Source of the DNA: Nocardia colli
GTDB lineage: Bacteria; Actinomycetota; Actinomycetes; Mycobacteriales; Mycobacteriaceae
Direction of reading: 5' to 3'
Assembly (NCBI RefSeq): GCF_008704205.1
Contig: NZ_VXLC01000016.1
Span: 124,001 to 188,000, forward strand
Length of the DNA stretch: 64,000 bases
The notes beneath the pieces are model-generated. The model searched no databases and was not told the origin of the DNA. It saw only the letters and a program-made list of their open reading frames with translations. Shown piece after piece: positions 15,764-23,770 of this stretch; the stretch's first letter is position 1, and every line of letters starts with the position of its first letter. Position numbers and translations under genes: made by a program.

Positions 15764-16318
15764 TCACTTGGTGTCCGGTGTTGACGTGAAAATAATTCCC
15801 TCGAATCTGCCGGGAAACAGTACCGCCAGTCGATATAGCTCATAAAGCTCATCGGGGGTCTCGTCGAGAGCGTATGTCGCATAGTCTCGATGGACAAGCA
15901 TATTTCTGAGCTTACCTAATCGCATAAATGCGAAATGCTCCTTATTGAATTCGTTGTCATTCTTTAATGTTTGTTCGAATAATTTCGCGCAACCTGGTCC
16001 GAAACTGCTAAATAGTATCTTCGCCTTCTCGTTATTCCAGTCGAATAATTGATGATATCCCCTGGACATTACGCGGTCCGCAACAAAGAAGCTAAGTTCA
16101 TCGCGACCGTGCTCGCGGAACATAGACTCAATTACTCTTTTGACTTGATTTTCAAGGCTGCTAGCTGCCGCTACGAGGATGACTTTGTGGTAGGTTCGGT
16201 TCAGCGCGGCTAAGCCGGATGGGCTCCGATCCTTGAGATCTTCTACTAGCCCGCGATAGTCTTCATAGAGTGATCTGACAGGGCCGGTCATCTCGGAGTC
16301 CTCTGCTATACTTGTCAT
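15764..16318 (-). CDS. HEPN-type protein (MAE_28990-like), partner of DUF262 gene
   Basis: The 184-residue all-helical protein has an RX4H motif in KLRNMLVHRDY (R138, H143), the catalytic signature of HEPN ribonucleases. The first half includes LAALNRTYHKVILVAAASSLENQVKRVIESMF, as in the MAE_28990/MAE_18760 family. Its start overlaps the stop of the DUF262 gene by 4 bp, so the two are translationally coupled. GC content is clearly below the surrounding genome. HEPN proteins with such partners often act as toxins or RNA-cleaving effectors in anti-phage defence; that role is inference. Confidence 0.75.
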   Translation of the reverse strand: MTSIAEDSEMTGPVRSLYEDYRGLVEDLKDRSPSGLAALNRTYHKVILVAAASSLENQVKRVIESMFREHGRDELSFFVADRVMSRGYHQLFDWNNEKAKILFSSFGPGCAKLFEQTLKNDNEFNKEHFAFMRLGKLRNMLVHRDYATYALDETPDELYELYRLAVLFPGRFEGIIFTSTPDTK

Positions 16319-17544
16319 TTGAGGCCCTCAAGTTCCTCCTCCGCGATACCTATGCGGTTTTTGATATTGACTGGCTTGGTGGATCCCTCCTGCAGTGTGG
16401 CCGCAAAACGTGCACCATTCTTGACGCGTATCACCGATGCTGATATGCGGCTAGGATCGATCTGGGGCCTACCTTTGCGGATCCAAGCGGCGAAAAAGCT
16501 CTCAAATAGAACTCCGCTAAACTTTCCGCTTCTAGAAAAGGTCTCCTTGGATTGCCCCTGGAAAAGATCGAAGAATGCACGGAGGTCTGAGACCGCGCCG
16601 TCGGCTTGCTCAAGTGAGAACTGCTTAACTTCCTCGCAAAAACTGTTGACGAAGGCTGCCATTGAGCCGCGAAAGCTATCGAGCTTGCGCGCGAGTGCTA
16701 AGCTTCGGAGTAGAAATTCTGTATCGCGCATACGAGGGTCTGGGCTCGACTCTCCGACAAGCGCCCTCCACTCGGGTTCGAGATTAAGTGCCAAAATAGC
16801 GTTTATGAGGTAAGAATGGTAAAGGCTCGCTCGGATTTCCTGCGGTGACAAGTTTACGCCGCCAGTATTTAGTCTGCTGAATATCTCGTAGATCGCTGAA
16901 TCGCCAGCAGGACTCATCTGCTTTACGACAATATTTCTGATCGTCCGCAGATCCAGAACGATACGGTCTTCCTTTAGTGTTTTATATGAAAGTCCATGAT
17001 ATCGTGCCGTCACGCCGGAGGCTGTCTTTGGAAGCGTGAGCTTGAAATCCGTGAAATAGATGTCATCGTGCAGAAACTCGTCGTTAATTACCCCCGAGCT
17101 CAGGCCGGGGCGTAGCTCACCTCTGATTTTGGGGAGTGGAAATCGACCCTTGGCGAAGAAGAATAGCGTAAGTAAGCGCTGCTGCCCATCGATCACAATA
17201 AAGTTATTCCGGCCTTCTTCGTACAGAAAGACTTGAGGTACCGGCAGTCCGATCATCAGGGATTCAATTAGCTTTGATGCACGTTTCTGATCCCAGACGA
17301 AATTCCGCTGAAAGGCGGGAATTTTCAGTGCACCTGACTCGATAAAATTCACAATAGTAGTGAAGTTCCAGTCATTTGGCGAGGATACGATGTCGTACTC
17401 AACCACTGAAACGTCTTCTTGCTCCTGTGATGCGTCGTCGAGCCATGAAGCTCGCTCATTTCGCGGCGGCAGCAGGATGCCTTGGCGTTCGTCGGATTCG
17501 GCGTCGTTCTCATCGCGTTCGCCCTCGTCATGGATACTTTCCAT
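16315..17544 (-). CDS. DUF262-domain protein (ParB/GmrSD-like nucleotide-dependent fold)
   Basis: The 409-residue protein begins with a strongly acidic stretch (1-48). The DUF262 core follows: IPAFQRNFVWD at 75-85, VIDGQQRLLTLFFF at 117-130 with the diagnostic DGQQR, and RLNTGGVNLSPQEIR at 224-238. DUF262 is found in GmrSD and SspE-type restriction proteins, where DGQQR takes part in nucleotide handling. The C-terminus lacks the DUF1524 HNH nuclease, so the activity is probably supplied by the HEPN partner encoded next. A and T are frequent at third positions, suggesting horizontal acquisition. AGAAAGG lies upstream of the ATG. Confidence 0.85.
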   Translation of the reverse strand: MESIHDEGERDENDAESDERQGILLPPRNERASWLDDASQEQEDVSVVEYDIVSSPNDWNFTTIVNFIESGALKIPAFQRNFVWDQKRASKLIESLMIGLPVPQVFLYEEGRNNFIVIDGQQRLLTLFFFAKGRFPLPKIRGELRPGLSSGVINDEFLHDDIYFTDFKLTLPKTASGVTARYHGLSYKTLKEDRIVLDLRTIRNIVVKQMSPAGDSAIYEIFSRLNTGGVNLSPQEIRASLYHSYLINAILALNLEPEWRALVGESSPDPRMRDTEFLLRSLALARKLDSFRGSMAAFVNSFCEEVKQFSLEQADGAVSDLRAFFDLFQGQSKETFSRSGKFSGVLFESFFAAWIRKGRPQIDPSRISASVIRVKNGARFAATLQEGSTKPVNIKNRIGIAEEELEGLK

Positions 17545-18160
17545 ATCAGCCAGCCTTTCTTGAATGATTGTCCCCTGCGACTGTCGCTGGCGCAGCGTAT
17601 CGGATTGCTAGCAGCCTATGCCAAGTTTTTGAGATGTTTGGTACTTGCAGATATCTACTGAGGCCCCATACCGAGTCGACTGAGGATCAGCGGTTGGCGA
17701 TGAACTTGTTGAATCGCCATTGGGGCCCGTCTTTGTTGTGCAAGCACTTGCTTTGGAACCGAACTCGCGCCCACTGCTTGATGGCGGCTGGCGGTTGGCG
17801 CACCGATAGCTGTGCCTGGTGAGGACGCAGTCGCCCTTGTCAACTCTGGAATGATCAACCGTCGATCCGTCGGATGCGGCACGGTGCGACTTTAGTAGTC
17901 ACGCCCGATCCCCGGCGCTAGGTTGTCGGCAACCCCAACGATCCATTGTGGAGGGTGGCTCTGGGTATTCGGTCAGATGGGGCGCCAGCAGCACTGCATG
18001 CCCGGGCGCGGTCCATCGCCACGCCGAGGCGCGTGCGATCTGCGAGTGGTGGTCGGGCGCCTCAAACGATCGCTTTCCGCGTGCGGAAGGTCGTGTCGTG
18101 AAATATCGTCTGGCGCTATACGATCCAGGTTGGACATTTGCCCAAGTATGAGGAGGTCGC
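17545..18160. other. Region without a recognisable gene
   Basis: No protein family is visible on either strand. The longest reading frames (for example plus-strand 17568-17822 and 17948-18151) are short, atypical in codon use and resemble nothing known. The frame 17948-18151 ends 10 bases before the small ORF at 18161, so these may be remnants of a broken gene. The DUF262 promoter should lie at the left edge. Confidence 0.4.
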
Positions 18161-18367
18161 ATGGCGGACACTGGGTTCGGTCGATGGTTCCACGGAGAAT
18201 GCCCGGTGTCGGCAGTTCCGCCCATCCGCGAGAGTGGGAATGCGCCAATCTTGGCTTACGCCACCATAAGCGCTCCTTCTCTGTCGTGGACTGTGACTGT
18301 TGATGCTAACGCTGATCGAGTACATGCACGCGAGTGCGTGCTAGGAAATGCGGTGGCCGCCGCATGA
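18161..18367 (+). CDS. Small ORF coupled to HNH gene
   Basis: The ATG at 18161 follows a near-perfect ribosome binding site (GAGGAGG, then TCGC). The 68-codon frame begins MADTGFGRWFHGECPVSAVP, and its TGA overlaps the ATG of the HNH gene (ATGA, 18364-18367). The product is not recognised and has no obvious membrane segment. The strong RBS and the coupling argue that at least translation starts here; it may act mainly to deliver ribosomes to the HNH gene. Confidence 0.45.
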   Translation: MADTGFGRWFHGECPVSAVPPIRESGNAPILAYATISAPSLSWTVTVDANADRVHARECVLGNAVAAA

Positions 18368-19161
18368 TCACCGGCAACGAGTATCCTGCAGCGGCATATG
18401 CGCCTAGTGGTGAACTTTGGTGGTTACTGGAGCATGCGCCTAATACCAAGAAGCCTTTTGGGGCTGAGCCTAAGATCGCCGCCTGGCTGCATTTCAATAA
18501 AGAGATCGGTGACCGGTTCACTCTTCGCGAACTTCGCAAGGCAGTCAGCACTGACAACCTTGCGAACAATCAGGAACATTTCAACCGTCGGATGCGCCAG
18601 TTGCGCAAGTTGGGTTGGCAATTGGTGTCTTCGCAGGAAGACGGCCGGCTGCGCACAGACGAATACCGGGTTGCGCAGAAAGGGTGGCACCCCGCCGTTG
18701 GTCCCCGGCCGAAGATCTCTGGTCAGATCGGTGGTGCGCTTCGGCGGCGCGTGCTCTTGCGTGACGGTCACAGGTGCGTTATCTGTGGAATAGGCAGCGG
18801 CGAGCTGTATCCGGATCCGCCAGAAAGTACGGCCGTCATGTCCATTGGACACCGCATACCGCAGGAGCTTGGCGGTAGCGACGACATCGACAACCTCCAG
18901 GTTGAATGCAAGCGCTGTAACGAGCCTGTGCGTGAAGAAGCTGGGCTTCCTGAAACTCTTGAAGAGGTATACGCCCAAGTTAAAGGACTCAAACGGGCGG
19001 AAAAGATGACTTTGCTGGAGTGGCTCCGCAATGGACGCAGGTCACGGTCAAAACTCGATGACCTCTATGATCGTGCTCGGCGATTGAATCCCAGCGAGAG
19101 AGCGCGATTGGCCGATCGGCTCGGGGTAGCCACTGAGCAACAGTTTAAGATTGAGCCGTAG
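18364..19161 (+). CDS. HNH endonuclease-domain protein
   Basis: The 265-residue protein has an N-terminal winged-helix-like part (about 40-110, with NNQEHFNRRMRQLRKLGWQL) and a zinc-bearing HNH domain at 124-190: RRRVLLRDGHRCVICG (C138, C141), SIGHRIPQELGGSDDIDNLQVECKRCN (H163, N177, C182, C185). Such proteins are often restriction enzymes for sites modified by C5-methylases, or stand-alone defence nucleases. It lies at the edge of the defence island, after the RM genes and the DUF262/HEPN pair. No matching methyltransferase other than the Dcm-type gene is present. Confidence 0.82.
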   Translation: MITGNEYPAAAYAPSGELWWLLEHAPNTKKPFGAEPKIAAWLHFNKEIGDRFTLRELRKAVSTDNLANNQEHFNRRMRQLRKLGWQLVSSQEDGRLRTDEYRVAQKGWHPAVGPRPKISGQIGGALRRRVLLRDGHRCVICGIGSGELYPDPPESTAVMSIGHRIPQELGGSDDIDNLQVECKRCNEPVREEAGLPETLEEVYAQVKGLKRAEKMTLLEWLRNGRRSRSKLDDLYDRARRLNPSERARLADRLGVATEQQFKIEP

Positions 19162-19492
19162 GAGCATTTCTTGCATGATCCTCGTTGGCAGTCGCCACAG
19201 GTGAGACGAGCAAGTCGTCACTCAGATTGCTGGAGTACGGGTATGGTCCATCGCGCGTGTGCCAATCCAAAGTGATAACCGACTGCGGTGCCTATGGCTA
19301 TTTACCGATGGAAATGGGACTATTTTCGATGCCGTGATATGGATTGGGCTATGCACACGGATTGGTTGGGTGAGCCTGCAGACTCAAAGTGATCGCAGGT
19401 GTTAGATCCGCTGCCCACGAGATCGGCAGCAGTGCTGCCGGCTTGAACAGCACCGACAGTCGCCGCAGGCCGAGGCGACCAGCGCCACGCGA
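19162..19492. other. Intergenic region, nothing recognised
   Basis: About 330 bp between the HNH gene and the end of iolG. No gene, RNA or clear repeat is seen. It forms the right-hand edge of the defence island. Confidence 0.5.
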
Positions 19493-20512
19493 TCAACGTC
19501 GGACTTCGGTGATCTCGACTGGGCGGTGTTCGCGGCGGGAGAGTTCGCAGGCTTCGGCTACGTAGAAGGCTTCGAGGGCGTCTGTTGGGCTGCAAGGGTT
19601 TTCGAGGTTGCCGTTGATGACGGAGATGAAGGCGGTGAGTTCTTCGGTGTAGGCGTTGCGGAAGCGGTCCATGAAGCCGGGGTAGGCGGGGAGGGGGGAG
19701 GGGGTGTAGTCGGGTTCGACTGAGGTCAAGGGGGAGCGGTCGTCTAGGCCGACGATTGCGTTGGCGGTGGAGCCTAGGGCTTCGAGGCGGACGTCGTAGC
19801 CTGCGCCGTTGTAGCGGGTGAGGGAGACGGTGGCGAGGGTTTCGTTGTCGAGGTGCAGTAAGACTGCGGCGGTGTCTACGTCGCCGGATTCGGTGAAGAC
19901 CTGGTCGCCCTGGTTGGTGCCGGTGGCGTAGACCTGGGTGATTTCTCGGCCGGTTACCCAGCGGATTATGTCGAAGTCGTGGACGCCGCAGTCGCGGAAG
20001 ATGCCGCCGGAGTGGGGGATGTAGGCGGCGGGTGGGGGTGTGGGGTCGAGGGTGGTGGCGCGGAGGGTGTGCAGCCAGCCGAGGGCGCCGGAGGTGATGG
20101 CGGCGCGGGCGGCTCGGTAGCCGGCGTCGAAGCGGCGTTGGAAGCCGATTTGTACTGGGACGGTGGAGTTTTGGAGGTGGTCGAGGACGGCCAGAGTGCC
20201 TTCGATGTCGGCGGCGACGGGCTTTTCGCAGAAGACGGGGAGGCCGGCGTCGACCGCCCGGAGGATGAGTTCGGGGTGGGAGTCGGTGGCGGTGGTGATG
20301 ATGAGGCCGTCGAGGTCGGCGGCGAAGAGGGCCTCGAGGTCGGGGGCGAATTCGAGGTCGAGTTTGGTGGCGGTGGTGCGTGCTCGCTCGGGGTCGGCAT
20401 CGGCGACGACGACGTTGGCCACGTTGGGGAAGTTCTTGAGGGTTTCGGCGTGGGAGGTGCCGATGCGGCCGGTGCCGGCGAGGCCGAGGGTGACGGCTTT
20501 GTGGGATGTCAT
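19493..20512 (-). CDS. iolG: Inositol 2-dehydrogenase-like Gfo/Idh/MocA oxidoreductase
   Basis: The start at 20512, after AGGAGGAAA, gives 339 residues. The NAD-binding motif GLAGTGRIGTSHAETL is at 10-25 and the catalytic-lysine motif EKPVA at 96-100. GIFRDCGVHDFDIIRWVTG carries the His and Asp that complete the active site in this family. IolG oxidises myo-inositol to 2-keto-myo-inositol. Specificity is inferred from its place beside a LacI regulator and iolE, iolC, iolB and iolD homologues. It is 61 bp downstream of lacI and likely co-transcribed. Codon use is extremely C-rich at third positions in parts. Confidence 0.85.
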   Translation of the reverse strand: MTSHKAVTLGLAGTGRIGTSHAETLKNFPNVANVVVADADPERARTTATKLDLEFAPDLEALFAADLDGLIITTATDSHPELILRAVDAGLPVFCEKPVAADIEGTLAVLDHLQNSTVPVQIGFQRRFDAGYRAARAAITSGALGWLHTLRATTLDPTPPPAAYIPHSGGIFRDCGVHDFDIIRWVTGREITQVYATGTNQGDQVFTESGDVDTAAVLLHLDNETLATVSLTRYNGAGYDVRLEALGSTANAIVGLDDRSPLTSVEPDYTPSPLPAYPGFMDRFRNAYTEELTAFISVINGNLENPCSPTDALEAFYVAEACELSRREHRPVEITEVRR

Positions 20513-20573
20513 CGACTTTCCTCCTGGTGAAATCTCAACGTGCGGTGGACATCTGCCGAGGGGCAGCGAGCGT

Positions 20574-21578
20574 TCAGTTGCTCGGGGGGCTCGTCGTCGA
20601 ACGGACGACGAGGGACGGCTGTAGGCGGCGACGGACCGGGTCGGTGCGGTCGGCGCGGAGGCGTTCGACGAGTGCCTCGATGGCGAGCCGGCCCATTTGG
20701 ACACGCGGCTGGTCGATCGTGGTCAGCGAGATGTGGCGGAGTGCGGCCAGGGACGTGTTGTCGTAGCCGACGATGGAGACGTCGTCCGGCACGCGCAATC
20801 CGGCCTCTTCCAGCGCAGACATGGCGCCGACGGCGTTGAAGTCGTTGCCGCAGACCAGGGCGGTGGGGAAGTTGTCGCGGGTGAAGAGGTTCAGCAGCTT
20901 CTGCACCGCGGCGATGCCGGCGGAGTCGGTGTGCTCGCTCGGGATGACCATGGGCTCGAGGCCGTGCCGTTCCATCGCGGCCTGGTAGCCCTTGCGCCGC
21001 GGAGACGCGGTGAACGCGTTGCCGCCGTCGAGGTGCACGATGCGCCGATGGCCAAGGGAGGCAAGGTGATCCACGGCCAGTCCGGCGCCGACCTCGCCGT
21101 CGTCGTTGACGGTGTCGACGTCGGCGATGGTGGAGCTGCGCGACACCAGGACCAGCGGAGCCTGTTGTGCCGCATCGCGAATGGCGGCGGCGGGCAGGAT
21201 GGGGGAGAGCAGGATGATGCCGCCGGGACGGAACGCGAGCAGGCTTTCCAGCGCGGTTCGCTCGCGGGCGGCGCTGCGGCGGCCGGTGTTGAGGATCAGC
21301 TCGAGGCCGGATTCCTGTGCGGCGGTGTCCATTCCCTCGACGACGTCGGCGAAGAAGGCGTTGTGCAGGTCGGAGACCATGACGCCGACGATGTTCGACG
21401 TCCGGCTGGCCAGTGAGCGCGCCATGATGTCGGGCTGGTAGCCGAGGTCTTTCGCGGCTTCCAGCACGGCGCGGCGGCGGTGCTCGCTGACCTTCGGGGA
21501 GTTGCGCATGACGAGCGAGACCAGGGCGCGCGAGACGCCGGCGCGTTCGGCGACGTCTTCCATGGTGGGTCGCGCCAT
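20574..21578 (-). CDS. LacI-family repressor of the inositol regulon
   Basis: The 334-residue protein has the LacI helix-turn-helix at the N-terminus (TMEDVAERAGVSRALVSLVM, then KVSEHRRRAVLEAAKDLGYQP) and a periplasmic-binding-protein-like ligand domain (VGVMVSDLHNAFFADVVEGM, VSIVGYDNTSLAALRHISLTTIDQP). GGAGG precedes the ATG at 21578. Palindromes of the form TTGGAGCGCTCCAA lie in front of both itself and the divergent iol operon, so it probably represses both until an inositol-derived ligand binds. Confidence 0.9.
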   Translation of the reverse strand: MARPTMEDVAERAGVSRALVSLVMRNSPKVSEHRRRAVLEAAKDLGYQPDIMARSLASRTSNIVGVMVSDLHNAFFADVVEGMDTAAQESGLELILNTGRRSAARERTALESLLAFRPGGIILLSPILPAAAIRDAAQQAPLVLVSRSSTIADVDTVNDDGEVGAGLAVDHLASLGHRRIVHLDGGNAFTASPRRKGYQAAMERHGLEPMVIPSEHTDSAGIAAVQKLLNLFTRDNFPTALVCGNDFNAVGAMSALEEAGLRVPDDVSIVGYDNTSLAALRHISLTTIDQPRVQMGRLAIEALVERLRADRTDPVRRRLQPSLVVRSTTSPPSN

Positions 21579-21647
21579 GTCGCCTCCGTTCCGCGATCGG
21601 TGATCTGTGCCGTGTCGGACGTTACAAGGTCGGCGCTTGCGAATCAA

Positions 21648-21659
21648 TAGAGCGCTCTA
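21648..21659. promoter_or_regulatory. LacI-type operator in front of the regulator gene
   Basis: TAGAGCGCTCTA is a perfect 12-bp palindrome with the central CG expected for LacI proteins. It shares GAGCGCTC with the two operators of the divergent operon. A weaker TAGCGCTA palindrome lies at 21724-21731. The site is about 70 bases upstream of the regulator start, suggesting autoregulation. Confidence 0.7.
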
Positions 21660-21752
21660 ATCGGACTTTCTTCTCACGTGAATCTCCGACATTTCCGCTG
21701 GAAGCGCGGATATTACCTGGTGGTAGCGCTATTCTGAGTCCCGTGCACCCTC

Positions 21753-21781
21753 TTGACACGCTATGACCCACGTTACATAGT
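21753..21781 (+). promoter_or_regulatory. Promoter of the iol operon
   Basis: TTGACA (21753-21758) and CATAGT (21776-21781) are spaced by exactly 17 bases, close to the sigma-70 consensus. Transcription should start near 21788, within the first operator. Confidence 0.7.
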
Positions 21782-21812
21782 TGGAGCGCTCCAATCGCTT
21801 GGAGCGCTTCAA
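21781..21812. promoter_or_regulatory. Tandem LacI-type operators of the iol operon
   Basis: TTGGAGCGCTCCAA (21781-21794) is a perfect palindrome, and TTGGAGCGCTTCAA (21799-21812) differs by one base. Their centres are 18 bp apart and they cover the predicted transcription start, a classical arrangement for repression. Confidence 0.8.
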
Positions 21813-21840
21813 CTCGACATCGAAGGTCGGAGAAGTCCTG

Positions 21841-22737
21841 ATGACCGAACCGCTCTACCCGCTGCGCATCGCGGCCGCCCCCATCTCCTGGGGAGTGTGC
21901 GAAGTTCCCGGCTGGGGTCACGTGCTCGACGCGCAGACCGTGCTCGCGGAGATGGCCGCGCTCGGCCTGTCCGCGACCGAACTCGGCCCGCCGGGCTATC
22001 TTCCGCCGGACCCGGACGAATTGCGTTCGCTGCTGGCGACATTCGGGATCTCCGCGGTCGGCGGATTCCTGGCGCTGGTGCTGCACGCGGAGCCGGAGCG
22101 CGCGCTCGTCGAGGCGAAGGAGGCCGCCGAGCTGTTCGCCGCGACCGGCGCCGAGGTGCTCGTCCTGGCCGCCGCGACCGGGCTGGGCGGATACGACGCC
22201 CGCCCGCAGCTCACCGCGAACGAATGGCGCACGCTCATCGAGACTTCCGCCGCGATCCGCGACCTCGCCGCCGAGCACGGGCTGCGCACGGTGCTGCATC
22301 CGCACGTCGGCACGCAGGTGGAGACCGAACCCGAAGTCGAACGCTTCCTTGCCGATTCGGACCTCGACATCTGCCTGGACACCGGGCACCTGCTGATCGG
22401 CGGCACCGACCCGGTGCTGCTCGCGCAGCGACATGCCGCGCGGATCGGGCACATTCACCTGAAGGACGTCCGCAGCGCGATGGCCGACGAAGTACGCGGC
22501 GGCGCAATCGAATACGGCGAGGCCGTGCGCCGCGGTCTGTATGTCCCACTGGGCGAAGGTGATGTCGACATCGCCGCCCTGGTGCGGACCATGCAGGCCG
22601 CCGGCTACCGCGGCTGGTACGTGATGGAGCAGGACACCGCCCTGCAGCCCACCGACTCGGCGGAGCTGCCGAGCCGGGACACCGAACGCAGCCTGCGCCA
22701 CCTCGCCGGGCTCGCGACTTCCGCCGCACGAATCTAG
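21841..22737 (+). CDS. IolE-like TIM-barrel dehydratase/isomerase
   Basis: The 298-residue xylose-isomerase-like barrel starts at ATG 21841, after GGAGAAG. It opens with LRIAAAPISWGVCEVPGWGHVLDAQTVLAEM, as in 2-keto-myo-inositol dehydratases, and continues with ATELGPPGYLPPDP, LHPHVGTQVETEPEVERFL, LDTGHLLIGG, HIHLKDV and WYVMEQD, supplying the Glu, Asp and His metal ligands. It is the first gene of the regulated operon. IolE (dehydration of 2-keto-inositol) is the best guess; IolI/IolH-type isomerase is the alternative. Confidence 0.78.
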   Translation: MTEPLYPLRIAAAPISWGVCEVPGWGHVLDAQTVLAEMAALGLSATELGPPGYLPPDPDELRSLLATFGISAVGGFLALVLHAEPERALVEAKEAAELFAATGAEVLVLAAATGLGGYDARPQLTANEWRTLIETSAAIRDLAAEHGLRTVLHPHVGTQVETEPEVERFLADSDLDICLDTGHLLIGGTDPVLLAQRHAARIGHIHLKDVRSAMADEVRGGAIEYGEAVRRGLYVPLGEGDVDIAALVRTMQAAGYRGWYVMEQDTALQPTDSAELPSRDTERSLRHLAGLATSAARI

Positions 22738-22756
22738 TTGGGAAGTGATGACAACG

Positions 22757-23752
22757 ATGTCTCTTCGAGTTCGCCGAGGGTGGCAACGATCGCGCCGCCT
22801 GGTGCCGTGGCTGGCCGCGGCCGCGGTGCTGGCCGCGTGTAGCGGGCCGGGCACCGACGCGGTCGCGCCGACCAATTCACCGGTCGCCGCGGGCAAATTG
22901 AACTCCGTCGCGGTGGTCACGCACGGCAGCCCCGGCGACGCGTTCTGGAACGTGGTCAAGAACGGCGCGGAGGCGGCGGGCAAGGACCTCGGCGTCCGGG
23001 TCGAATACAACTCGGCCGGCGATCCCGGCCAGCAGGCGAAGCTGATCGACAACGCGGTCGCGCAGGGCGTGGACGGGCTCGTCGTCTCGATGGCCAACCC
23101 GGACGCGCTCCGTCCCTCGATCGAAAAGGCCATCGCCGCAGGCATTCCCGTGGTGACGATCAACTCGGGCGAGGGCGAGAGCGTCAAGTACGGCGCGATC
23201 GGCCATGTGGGACAAAGCGAGTCGCTGGCGGGGCAGGCGGCGGGCAAACGCCTCGCCGACGCCAAGAAGACCAAGCTGCTCTGCGTGATCCACGAGGCGG
23301 GCAATATCGGCGCCAACCAGCGCTGCGAGGGCGCGACCAAGGCGTTCGGCAACGGGACGACGCTACAGGTGGACATCAACAACCCGACCGACGCGCAGTC
23401 CCGGATCAAGGGCGCACTGGAGGCGGACAAGTCGATCGACGCTGTGCTGACACTCAATTCGCAGGTCGCCGCGCGTGCGGTGGACGGGGTGAAGGAAGCG
23501 CAGTCCAACGCGACGGTCGCGACGTTCGACCTCAATACCGATGTGGTCGAGGCCATCCGCGCGGGCAAGCTGCTGTTCGCCGTCGACCAGCAGCAGTACG
23601 AGCAGGGTTACCTGCCCGTGGTGTTGTTGCAGGCCTACCGGACCAACCTGAACACCGTCGGTGGTGGCACACCGGTGCAGACGGGTCCGGCCTTCGTCGA
23701 CAAGAACAACGTCGATGCCGTCGCCGCGCTTGTGGCACAGGGCACGCGCTGA
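22757..23752 (+). CDS. Sugar/inositol ABC transporter substrate-binding lipoprotein
   Basis: A basic N-terminus (MSLRVRRGWQRSRRL), a hydrophobic segment and the lipobox VLAAC mark a lipoprotein anchored at the outer face of the membrane. The mature part is a type I periplasmic-binding fold: SVAVVTHGSPGDAFWNVVKNG, QAKLIDNAVAQGVDGLVVSM, GIPVVTINSG and ATFDLNTDVVEAIRAG. I take ATG 22757 because GGAAG lies 11 bases upstream; GTG 22745 and ATG 22748 are alternatives. Gene order suggests myo-inositol or a related cyclitol as ligand. Confidence 0.85.
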   Translation: MSLRVRRGWQRSRRLVPWLAAAAVLAACSGPGTDAVAPTNSPVAAGKLNSVAVVTHGSPGDAFWNVVKNGAEAAGKDLGVRVEYNSAGDPGQQAKLIDNAVAQGVDGLVVSMANPDALRPSIEKAIAAGIPVVTINSGEGESVKYGAIGHVGQSESLAGQAAGKRLADAKKTKLLCVIHEAGNIGANQRCEGATKAFGNGTTLQVDINNPTDAQSRIKGALEADKSIDAVLTLNSQVAARAVDGVKEAQSNATVATFDLNTDVVEAIRAGKLLFAVDQQQYEQGYLPVVLLQAYRTNLNTVGGGTPVQTGPAFVDKNNVDAVAALVAQGTR

Positions 23753-23770
23753 GGTCAGGGAGTAGATGAA

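Noticed and set aside
12778..19161. Island considered as a prophage or integrative element
   Set aside because: No integrase, attachment repeats or tRNA boundary were found on either side.
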